This document shows, piece by piece, positions 9,567 through 16,156 of a stretch of 64,000 nt of DNA. The notes beneath the pieces were generated by a model that was given only the letters and a program-made list of their open reading frames with translations, did not search any database and was not told the origin of the DNA. The stretch covers positions 682,001 to 746,000 of the forward strand of contig JBFXJP010000001.1 in the NCBI GenBank assembly GCA_050174775.1, read 5' to 3'. The position numbers and the translations under genes were made by a program. Within the stretch, counting starts at the first letter, position 1. Every line of letters starts with the position of its first letter. The DNA is from CAYPGJ01 sp050174775 (GTDB lineage: Bacteria > Planctomycetota > Phycisphaerae > Phycisphaerales > UBA1924).

Positions 9567-10298
9567 GTGCGCACGCCCTCGGTAGATGTGACCGGAGCAC
9601 TGACGCTCGCCATCGAGACGAGCAACCCCTCGACAGGGGGGGCGGGCGAAGTTGCGCTCGGACGCGTCGGTGCGCACGGGGTCGAGGTCATCGGGGTGAT
9701 GGGGCTCGAGCCGGAGTCGACGCATGATGACGCGCTGATGCCGGCGATCGATCGGTTGACGCGCGCACACGGGGTGGGGGCGAAGGAGATCGCGCGGATT
9801 GCGGTGTCGGCGGGGCCGGGCGGGTTCACGGGGGTGCGGATTGCCGTGGCGACGGCGAAGGGGATCGGGCTGGTGACGGGCGCGCGGTGTGTGGGTGTGG
9901 AGAGCGGGTTGGTTGCTGCTGAGAGCTGGGAGGGAGCGGGCGTGATCGCGGTGGCGCTCGCGAGCAAGCGGTCAACGGCCTGGGTGGGTGTGTATGAGAA
10001 GGTGCGCGGCGGGAACGCGCGGGTGGTGGAGGAGGGGGTGGAGATGGATGTCGAAGGCTTGCGCGCGGCTCGGGAGCGGACGAGGTTCTCGGCGGTGATG
10101 GCGGACGCGCATCTGGTCGCCGGGATGCGGGAGTGGTGCACGTCGAGCGGGGTGGGTGTGGAGCCGCTGCGGCTCACGGCGGAAGGAGTGTTGCGGGCGA
10201 GTGCGGGTGTGGAGGACGTGGGGGCGGATCGGCTGGCGCCGGTGTATCCGCGTGAGCCGGAGGCGGTGACGAAGTGGCGTCGGCTGAAGGGCGAGTAG
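9567..10298 (+). CDS. tsaB: tRNA threonylcarbamoyladenosine biosynthesis protein TsaB
   Basis: This is a 243-residue ASKHA-fold protein that partners TsaD in making t6A37 in ANN-decoding tRNAs. The N-terminal LAIETSNPS and the hallmark SAGPGGFTGVRIAVATAKGI (about residues 82-101) identify it. It lacks the metal-binding residues of TsaD, as expected for the TsaB scaffold. It starts at GTG; the C-terminal half is typical of the family's divergent part and ends VYPREPEAVTKW. The mlaE-type permease gene starts 9 bp downstream, so they are likely co-transcribed. tsaD and tsaE are not in the window. Confidence 0.93.
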   Translation: MRTPSVDVTGALTLAIETSNPSTGGAGEVALGRVGAHGVEVIGVMGLEPESTHDDALMPAIDRLTRAHGVGAKEIARIAVSAGPGGFTGVRIAVATAKGIGLVTGARCVGVESGLVAAESWEGAGVIAVALASKRSTAWVGVYEKVRGGNARVVEEGVEMDVEGLRAARERTRFSAVMADAHLVAGMREWCTSSGVGVEPLRLTAEGVLRASAGVEDVGADRLAPVYPREPEAVTKWRRLKGE

Positions 10299-10307
10299 GA
10301 TCAGCGC

Positions 10308-11129
10308 ATGGCAGTTGAGGCGATCGGAGCGCGGGTTTCGTTGCGGCTGGCGCGGGTGGCGGAGTTTTCGCGGTTTGCCGCGGCGACGACGGCGGGCGTG
10401 TTCGCGGGTGTGAACACGTGGGCGAAGTGGTCGCGCTTGCGGCCGCTGTTGTTCTTCATCGGGACGAAGTCGCTGCCGGTGCTGGCGCTGACGGGGGCGT
10501 TCATCGGGGCGATCCTGGCGATCGAGGGGTTTTTGCAGTTCAAGTCGATCGGTCAGGAGAATCGGCTGGGCGGGGTGATCAACATTTCGGTGGTGAAGCA
10601 GATCGGGCCGGTGCTGGCGGCCGTGATGCTCGCGGGGCGTGTGGGATGTTCGCTCGCGGCGGAGCTGGGGACGATGCGCGTGACGGAGCAGCTGGATGCG
10701 ATGCGCGCGATGGCGACGGACCCGATTCGGTCGCTGGTGGCGCCGAGGGTTGTGGCGTGCATTTTGATGATCCCGGTGCTGACGGTGGTGTCGAACCTGT
10801 TCGGCGTGCTTGGGGGCTGGGTGATCACGACGAAGTTTTACGACGCGAATCCGGCGGAGTATTGGCGGTTCACGAAGGCGTTCATCACGTGGTTTGACGT
10901 GCTGAACGGGCTGACGAAGAGCGTGTTTTTCGGCGGGGCGATTGGGTTGATTGCGTGCTACAAGGGGTTCACGTGCCGGGCGGGGGCGGAGGGCGTGGGC
11001 CGCGCGACGACGGAGGCGTTCGTGGCGAGTTTCCTGGCGATCATCGTGCTGAATCTGGTGCTGGCGAAGGCGTTGAACGACATCGACATCATGCGGATGG
11101 GCGGGATGGTGAGGTCGTTGATTGGGTGA
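10308..11129 (+). CDS. MlaE/YrbE-type ABC permease
   Basis: This is a 273-residue permease of the MlaE family, which moves phospholipids or other lipids between the inner and outer membrane with an MCE-domain protein (MlaD) and an ATPase (MlaF). It has five or six hydrophobic helices and the family signature VGCSLAAELGTMRVTEQLDAMRAM split over residues of about 110-135, plus LAPRVVAC-type and TEAFVASFLAIIVLN-like segments. It follows tsaB by 9 bp. The expected ATPase and MCE-domain genes are not downstream: the sequence passes directly into an AT-richer island. Either the partners are elsewhere or the island split the operon. Confidence 0.92.
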   Translation: MAVEAIGARVSLRLARVAEFSRFAAATTAGVFAGVNTWAKWSRLRPLLFFIGTKSLPVLALTGAFIGAILAIEGFLQFKSIGQENRLGGVINISVVKQIGPVLAAVMLAGRVGCSLAAELGTMRVTEQLDAMRAMATDPIRSLVAPRVVACILMIPVLTVVSNLFGVLGGWVITTKFYDANPAEYWRFTKAFITWFDVLNGLTKSVFFGGAIGLIACYKGFTCRAGAEGVGRATTEAFVASFLAIIVLNLVLAKALNDIDIMRMGGMVRSLIG

Positions 11130-11356
11130 GGGGGAGGGAGAGGAAGGGCACGACCCGGGACGAGGATAGACGTACGATGCTGGACGGCAACAGGCTCTCA
11201 GAGCAGATTTAGGTCGCGACCCATAGAGCAAACTGGTAGCCTTATCGGACTCTTTGCCAAGTAGCAGAAGACGGAAGCATTCAAACGGTCGATAGTTAGG
11301 ATTGACAATCGCGTCACAACAGCCGCAACCTGCAGTAGCAAACTTGAGGTGTCATT

Positions 11357-12025
11357 ATGACGGTCACTATCGCAAGTCAGTCTGTCGTGATCACCGCCAA
11401 GGATCACAATCCATCCATTCTACATCCGGAGTTTCTGACGAAGCACGCAATCATCGACCCTTCTTGGGGCTGGAAAGTGACAGGGAGGCCTATCTCTACG
11501 CCGGCGCTTTCTCGCGTACATTTTGATTCTGATTTTGCGATTATCTGCGATCCCAACAGGTTGCAGTTTATTGATAATAATTATCCGCTGACTTCGCAAA
11601 GTCCGCATCTTTTCGAAGTAGCAACTCGATATGCGCAAACACTGCCTCACACACCATATACAGCCGTTGGCGTGAACCTAAGCGCCCTCCTGCCGCACAA
11701 TGACCCCGGCGCTGCCATTACTCACAAGTACATTTCGGATGGTCCCTGGTTGCAAGAACCATCGACGCCGACCGCGGGCGGCTTACGATTAGTTTACAAA
11801 CTCGACGACTGGAAACTGCGAGTCTCGATAGACGCGGGGGAGTTCGAACGCCCCGGAGACCAGTCGCCCACACAAAGCATAATTATACAAGGCAATTTTC
11901 ATCAAGACTGCGAAAGAGAAAATTCGGCAGAAGATATTGTCAACATTATACACGAAGGAGTCGAATGCTGGGCGATGTTTGACAATCTTGTGCAGATTCT
12001 CTGCAAGAACGGCGGCAACACATGA
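11357..12025 (+). CDS. Unrecognised protein, first gene of the PIN island
   Basis: This is a 222-residue soluble protein with no signal peptide or membrane helix and no motif I can name. It starts at ATG with a GAGGTG ribosome binding site 5 bases upstream. Visible features are an aromatic/proline-rich N-terminal half (ILHPEFLTKHAIIDPSWGW), a FDSDFAIICDPNRLQFID strand-like segment, the phrase PYTAVGVNLSALLP, and an alternating-hydrophobic C-terminal half (RLVYKLDDWKLRVSIDAGEF) suggesting a mainly beta fold. It ends with an acidic helix around EDIVNIIHEGVECWAMFDN. The stop overlaps the next gene as ATGA. Given its place in a PIN-nuclease operon it may be a third component, such as a sensor or chaperone; that is inference. 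Confidence 0.75.
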   Translation: MTVTIASQSVVITAKDHNPSILHPEFLTKHAIIDPSWGWKVTGRPISTPALSRVHFDSDFAIICDPNRLQFIDNNYPLTSQSPHLFEVATRYAQTLPHTPYTAVGVNLSALLPHNDPGAAITHKYISDGPWLQEPSTPTAGGLRLVYKLDDWKLRVSIDAGEFERPGDQSPTQSIIIQGNFHQDCERENSAEDIVNIIHEGVECWAMFDNLVQILCKNGGNT

Positions 12026-12573
12026 CGAACCGCATTGCGTTTGAAGAGAGTGACACGAGCTTCGAAATCGATTCGGTGCTCTCGAATCTTGCACTAGAGT
12101 CGGCATTAGTTGCGGCTTCGAAAGAGTCCATGCATGCAACGCCGTTCGGCCGGCTTGGGCGTCGCGCTGACACTTCCCGACCATGGCACGGAATTAAGCA
12201 CACGACTTTGTCTGGTCATATCGAATTGGCGCCCAATTCACATGAGATGGATTCGCAGCTTAAAGCATGGAGCCGCTTTGTTGACGAAGCGGGCGCGAGC
12301 GCAGGTCGTCTCTATTTGTGTTCGTCGACTGACACTGACAGTTCGCCTAGCCCTGGCCATTTCGTCCGTTTGCTGCACCGAGTAGCAGATAGGTTGCTCT
12401 TGCATGAGACGTCGTCTGGCGCTAAGCAAGGCACGAGAACGCTCGCCCCTGAACGGTACGCAAGCGCGGCAGACTTGTTAGCAGAGTGGCTGGCTGACGA
12501 ATCCGGATATGACGAACGTGTTTGGCCAGAGTTACGCGCTTCTCTTGAAGAAGAAGAAGAAGAAGAGAACTAA
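12022..12573 (+). CDS. Antitoxin-like protein with WLADESGYDE C-terminal motif
   Basis: This is a 183-residue protein overlapping the previous gene by 4 bp and ending 18 bp before the PIN gene. The N-terminal two thirds are polar and unrecognised. The C-terminus carries LLAEWLADESGYDERVWPEL, a short motif I know from many small bacterial proteins and antitoxin-like tails, where it is usually followed by a basic RLS-type end. Here that end is replaced by seven glutamates encoded by a GAA repeat. Its position before a PIN toxin suggests it is the cognate antitoxin or part of it. Confidence that it is a gene is good; the role is inferred from context. Confidence 0.75.
   Translation: MTNRIAFEESDTSFEIDSVLSNLALESALVAASKESMHATPFGRLGRRADTSRPWHGIKHTTLSGHIELAPNSHEMDSQLKAWSRFVDEAGASAGRLYLCSSTDTDSSPSPGHFVRLLHRVADRLLLHETSSGAKQGTRTLAPERYASAADLLAEWLADESGYDERVWPELRASLEEEEEEEN
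12547..12567 (+). repeat. GAA trinucleotide run at the 3' end of the antitoxin-like gene
   Basis: Six GAA codons and one GAG encode a seven-glutamate tract three codons before the stop. Perfect triplet runs of this kind can change length by slippage, which here would keep the frame and alter only the acidic tail. Confidence 0.8.
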
Positions 12574-12591
12574 GCCAACAGATGTAAAAAT

Positions 12592-13050
12592 ATGTTGATA
12601 CTTATTGATACAAATATTCTGAGTACACTTTGTCATCCTCGCATGTCACGCGAGACTGCGAAGTGGTTTAGCGATCGCATACGCGATCCGAAGGGTCCGT
12701 CCTTTACTATACCTGAGATTTCTGATTATGAATTGCGACGCAAACTATTGCATTTGATTCGTACAGGAAAAGCGACCAAAGAAAGTATTGCGCGCCTTGA
12801 CGCTTTAATCAGTCGGCTGGGCTATGACCCGATTACAACTGGAATCATGCGCTGCGCAGCCGATTTATGGGCATCGGCGAGGTCAGAAGGAAAATCAACC
12901 AAGGCGCCAGAGTCACTTGATGGCGATGTAATTCTCGCCGCACAGGCTATTGAAGCGAAGGGTCAAGTATTGACTTTGAATCGAAAACATCTCTCTCGCT
13001 ATATTACTGTGTTGAGTCCAGAAGATGTTGGGATGCCAAGAGAGGAATAA
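12592..13050 (+). CDS. PIN-domain ribonuclease (VapC-like toxin)
   Basis: This is a 152-residue single-domain PIN protein. The metal-binding acids are in the expected places: Asp6 in LILIDTNIL, Glu42 or Glu47 in PEISDYELRR, Asp110/Asp112 in ESLDGDVILAAQA, followed by TLNRKHLSRY. Such proteins cleave RNA and serve as toxins with a cognate antitoxin, or in RNA processing. It is somewhat longer than typical VapC (about 130). It begins with ATG 18 bp after the antitoxin-like gene, with only a weak ribosome binding site. Codon use is AT-rich like its two neighbours. The fold assignment is strong; the toxin role is inferred from the operon. Confidence 0.88.
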   Translation: MLILIDTNILSTLCHPRMSRETAKWFSDRIRDPKGPSFTIPEISDYELRRKLLHLIRTGKATKESIARLDALISRLGYDPITTGIMRCAADLWASARSEGKSTKAPESLDGDVILAAQAIEAKGQVLTLNRKHLSRYITVLSPEDVGMPREE

Positions 13051-13342
13051 TGCCCACGGCTTGCGCCCATCAGCGCCTGCTTGATCGCGCAGAAGTGAAT
13101 GAGCGGGAAGGAGACGATGTTCTCGGTGGGGGCATAAGGTAGGCGAGAGCGGGACGGGCCGCGCTTCCTTCGACAGACATGTATATGACAATCGTTGGCC
13201 GCGACGTTGGGGCGAGCGGGTCGGGTGGGGTGCTTGATTGCGCCCCCCTCCATCCGTCAGCCCTTCGGGCTGCCACGTTCTCCCGCGAGGGGGGAAGGGT
13301 TACCGCGAGGTTGGCGAGCGGGGCGGGTGAGGCGTTGCGCCA
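13051..13342. repeat. Gene-free junction with REP-like sequence
   Basis: There is no convincing gene in this 292-bp stretch. Its right half contains a hairpin CAGCCCTTCGGGCTG (about 13,258-13,272), a CCCGCGAGGGGGG block, and the phrase CCGCGAGGTTG ... GGGTGAGGCGTTGCGC. That phrase recurs in variant form near 14,082-14,116, so this is a copy of the REP-like family found on the other side of the next gene. On the minus strand about 13,050-13,190 reads as an open peptide with LPYAPTENIVSFPLIHFCAI, which looks like a fragment of a former coding region; I could not identify it. Confidence 0.5.
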
Positions 13343-13888
13343 TCAGTTTCTGAGTATCTCGGTGATGCCGTCGCGCATGCGCGGAGAGAACTCATCGCGA
13401 TTCCATTTCAGCGGCACGTCGCACGTGTCCGAGAGGGATTTCGCCGTGCGGGCCGCGCGTCGCCAAGCGAGCTTGCTGAATTCGCCCAACGGCACGTCGG
13501 CCTCCGAAGCGTCGCGGAGCTCGGCCAAGATCGCGATGACGTGCAGGTTGGAGCCGGCTCGGATGTATCGCCTGCGGAGCATGATGCAGCGGATCGCTTC
13601 GGGATCGATGCATCTTGCGCGGCGGACGGCAGGGTCCAGCGCGCGGCTTGCGTCGCCGATGAACACGATGGGGGCGAAGGACAACGGCTCGCGTATGAGG
13701 GCCCAGGCGAGGCTTATTGCGGCGGCGATCCAGAGGATGCCGAACACGAACCAGATCACGATGGCCACCAGTGTGACCTCAAGGAGACGCTGAAAGTAGT
13801 AGTCCCACGCCCAGTAGAAGTAGACGGCGCCGTGCTCGGTGCGCATTCGCATCGTGTAGACACGGGATGAGATGAAGCGCTTCGGCAT
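13343..13888 (-). CDS. Small membrane protein of unknown function
   Basis: This is a 181-residue protein starting MPKRFISSRVYTMRMR. A hydrophobic block at about residues 36-75 (VTLVAIVIWFVFGILW then IAAAISLAW) predicts two closely spaced membrane helices. It is followed by a cytoplasmic region with basic and acidic helices (CIMLRRRYIRAGSNLHVI, ILAELRDASEADVPLGEF) that ends EFSPRMRDGITEILRN. No family is recognised. The ATG at 13,888 is chosen because sequence upstream of it in the same open frame is REP-like repeat DNA. The ribosome binding site is poor, and ATG at codon 13 or 15 is possible. Both flanks are repeat-rich. GC content matches the chromosome rather than the adjacent island. Confidence 0.65.
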   Translation of the reverse strand: MPKRFISSRVYTMRMRTEHGAVYFYWAWDYYFQRLLEVTLVAIVIWFVFGILWIAAAISLAWALIREPLSFAPIVFIGDASRALDPAVRRARCIDPEAIRCIMLRRRYIRAGSNLHVIAILAELRDASEADVPLGEFSKLAWRRAARTAKSLSDTCDVPLKWNRDEFSPRMRDGITEILRN

Positions 13889-14569
13889 CGGGGTGGATGA
13901 GGACGGCGAGGCCGCGACATTATGTGGAGGGGAGGCGGGTTGCGCGGGGGCGCGGTTGGAGTAGCAGGGAGCCCAAAGCGCGAAACCGCTTCCTGACGGG
14001 CGCGGCTCCGGTGATGCGGTGGGAGTCGCGGGTGGTTGGGGTGGCAGAGTTGGTGGATGGGGGTCGTTGGCCGCGAGGTTGCCCTCGCGGCTCGGGTGAG
14101 GCGTTGCGCGATGAGAGCGGCGGGTTGCACAAGTCCCCCCCACCGGTTCGTGCAAAGCCACGAACCACCTCCCCCACGGCGGGGGGAGGAGCCAAAGCGG
14201 CCCAAAGCGCGAGACCGCTTCCTGACGGGCGCGGCTCGGGTGATGCATTTGATGCATCGCGCGATGGGGGCAACGGGTAGCAGGTAGTCCCCCCCACCCG
14301 CTCGCAGAGCCGAGCGACCTCCCCCACGGGGGGGGAGGGGTCAAAGCAGCCCACAGCGCGAGACCGCCTCCTGACGGGCGCGGCTCCGGCGATGCAGGGG
14401 GAGTCGCGGGTGGTTGGAGGAAGCGGAAGGCCGATTTGATGGAGATCGGTGGCGGTGGAGTCGGCACAGTTCTCTACGAGGCGATGTAGGTGGGAAAGCG
14501 ATGCACCCCCGGTGGAGCCCTCTCCTTCTGTCCTCTCCCACGCAGAGCCGTGGGAGAGGTGGCGGGCCC
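13889..14569. repeat. REP-like interspersed palindromic repeat cluster
   Basis: This stretch carries no gene and is built of repeated short units. One unit (GACCGCTTCCTGACGGGCGC core) occurs with variations near 13,983, 14,212 and 14,362. A second (CCCCCCACCGGTTCG ... ACCTCCCCCACGG) occurs near 14,135 and 14,290. The arms CGAACCACC/GGTTCG and CCTCCCCC/GGGGGAGG form hairpins. A separate perfect hairpin CCTCTCCCA/TGGGAGAGG lies at 14,532-14,559. The style is that of REP/BIME elements known from many GC-rich bacteria. No transposase gene is in the window. Confidence 0.75.
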
Positions 14570-14850
14570 CCTCACCTGTCATCGCTGCGCGATGACATCC
14601 TCCCCCGCCGGGGAAGGCAGTCCCCTCCACCGGTTCGCACAGCGAACCACCTCCTCCACCGGGGAGGAGGGGTTAAGACACTCCCCTCACCTGTCATCGC
14701 TGCGCGATGACATCCTCCCCCGCCAGGGAAGGCAGTCCCCTCCACCGGTTCGCAAGGCGAACCACCTCCTCCACCAGGGAGGAGGGGTTAAGACACTCCC
14801 CTCACCTGTCATCGCTGCGCGATGACATCCTCCCCCACGCCCCCGGCGGG
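14570..14850. repeat. 115-bp tandem repeat, two full copies plus a partial third
   Basis: Units begin with CCTCACCTGTCATCGCTGCG at 14,570, 14,685 and 14,800, an exact 115-bp period. The first two copies differ at only a few positions (for example CCGGGGAAGG versus CCAGGGAAGG). The third runs about 50 bp and then diverges into a CCCCCGGCGGGGGGAGG hairpin. Each unit contains the palindromes ATCGCTGCGCGAT and GGTTCGC...GCGAACC. The minus-strand transporter gene reads through copies two and three. Confidence 0.9.
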
Positions 14851-16156
14851 GGGAGGAGCCTTTTGAACCAGATCGCAGGCAGAGTGTGAGTGCGGCCCAA
14901 GCGAGGGTGATGGGGGTGAAGAGTGCGAGGGAGAGGAGTGGGCCGAGTAGGGAGACTTTGAGTGGGGCGAGTGCCCAGGCGCCGAGGGTGTCGCCGGCGC
15001 GGTAGGCGAAGGTGTCGATGAAGGACTTTGCTTTGTACTTGTCGGCGCGGGCGAGGCCGGCGTACCAGGCTTCGCGCGCGGGGCGGGCGAGCGCGTAGTC
15101 GCCGGCGCGGCGAGCAACTTGGAATAAGGCGAGTGTTGTGTAGGTGGGGGCGAGCGCGAGGGCGGTGGCACCTGCCAAGAAGATCAAAGGAAGTGTTGCG
15201 AGGGAGGCGGGGATGCCGAGGCGGCGGACGATGCGGCTGGTGCCGAAGAGTTGGAGGAGGACGGTTGTTGATTGGACGTAGACGTCGAGTTGCGCGAATG
15301 CGGCGGCGCGTGCTTCGAGGTTGTCGCCGAAGGCGGCTTTGACGATGCGTTGCTGTTCGAAATAGACGTAGGTTTGGGTGGAGGTGAAGAAGATCATGTA
15401 GACGGACATGGCGAGGAGGGCTGGTGAGCGGGAGATGGAGATGAAGGCGCCGAACGCGCCGCCTTGGGAGACGGGGGTGTCGGATTGGGGGGCGGGGTCG
15501 GGGGAGTCGAGGGAATCGCGTGCGCGGAGTGAGGGGCGGGTGGTGAAGAGGTGGTTGAGGCGGATGACGCAGAGGGAGGCGGAGGACATGAGGAGGGCGG
15601 CGATGATGAGGAGGGTGGTGACGCCGAGGGGTTTGGCGTAGGTGGAGGTGAAGAGTCCGGCGAGGAGGGCGCCGAGGGTGCCGCCGACGGCGATGAGGCC
15701 GAAGAGTCGTTTGCCGGATTCGCGTCCCCAGAGGTCGGCCATGAGGGCCCAGAAGACGGAGATGACGAAGAGGTTGAAGACGCTGGACCAGACGTAGAAG
15801 ACGGAGGGCCAGAGGAGGGAGGTGGAGGTGTGGACGGAGGCGAGGAGTGCGCTGAAGAGGAGGAGATTGGCGGCGAAGATGAGGAATGCGGCGGGTGCGA
15901 AGATGCGGCGCGGGAAGCGGGAGATGCACCAGGAGAAGACGGGGTTGAGGAGGGCCATGCCCAGGAGGGTGAAGATGAAGAGTCGTTGGAGGACGTGCTC
16001 GTCGTGGATGGAGCCGAGTGCGTCGCGGACGGGGCGCGCGACGAACCAACCGGAGAAGACGAAGAAGCAGGCGAGGGCGCTGAGGAGTGCGGGCTCGGCT
16101 TCGCCTTGGCGCATGGTGAGCGCGCGGCGGAGGGGGGCGGGGATGAGGGAGGTCAA
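14687..16156 (-). CDS. MFS/NTT-like membrane transporter with repeat-derived tail
   Basis: This is a 489-residue protein with about 12 hydrophobic helices. The N-terminal part (GWFVARPVRDALGS, VWSSVFNLFVISVFWALMAD, GRESGKRLFGLIAVGGTLGA) resembles bacterial relatives of ATP/ADP translocases (NTT) and MFS permeases; the substrate is unknown. The last 57 residues or so (from GSSPRRGRGGG) are encoded by the 115-bp repeats and have no transporter character, so the original stop was probably lost when repeats invaded. The start used is a TTG directly after the stop of the upstream epimerase gene; an ATG at 16,114 is an alternative, but the residues before it (PLRRALTMRQGE) look family-like. It is the third gene of a minus-strand operon. 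Confidence 0.82.
   Translation of the reverse strand: MTSLIPAPLRRALTMRQGEAEPALLSALACFFVFSGWFVARPVRDALGSIHDEHVLQRLFIFTLLGMALLNPVFSWCISRFPRRIFAPAAFLIFAANLLLFSALLASVHTSTSLLWPSVFYVWSSVFNLFVISVFWALMADLWGRESGKRLFGLIAVGGTLGALLAGLFTSTYAKPLGVTTLLIIAALLMSSASLCVIRLNHLFTTRPSLRARDSLDSPDPAPQSDTPVSQGGAFGAFISISRSPALLAMSVYMIFFTSTQTYVYFEQQRIVKAAFGDNLEARAAAFAQLDVYVQSTTVLLQLFGTSRIVRRLGIPASLATLPLIFLAGATALALAPTYTTLALFQVARRAGDYALARPAREAWYAGLARADKYKAKSFIDTFAYRAGDTLGAWALAPLKVSLLGPLLSLALFTPITLAWAALTLCLRSGSKGSSPRRGRGGGCHRAAMTGEGSVLTPPPWWRRWFALRTGGGDCLPWRGRMSSRSDDR

Larger units (their letters stand above)
11130..13050 (+). other. AT-richer three-gene island ending in a PIN nuclease
   Basis: From about 11,150 to 13,050 base composition and codon use change sharply: codons such as TTA, ATA, GAA and AAA are common, while the flanks are strongly GC-biased. 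Three same-strand genes (11357, 12022, 12592) are closely spaced and probably form one operon. The 227 bp before the first gene contain a degenerate 11-codon open frame at 11,177-11,212 and no recognisable gene. No integrase, transposase, tRNA or clear direct-repeat ends were seen. To the right the island borders REP-like repeat DNA. I infer horizontal acquisition of a toxin-antitoxin-like or defence module. Confidence 0.6.

Noticed and set aside
11130..13342. Integrative element with att sites around the PIN island
   Set aside because: No integrase, transposase, tRNA or matching direct repeats at the two ends could be found by eye.
13889..14467. N-terminal extension of the small membrane protein at 13343-13888
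   Set aside because: The extension consists of translated REP-like repeats (Pro, Arg, Ser rich) and is not part of the protein.
14570..14850. 115-bp direct repeats considered as a CRISPR array
   Set aside because: The repeats are contiguous without unique spacers, are much longer than CRISPR repeats and no cas genes are near.
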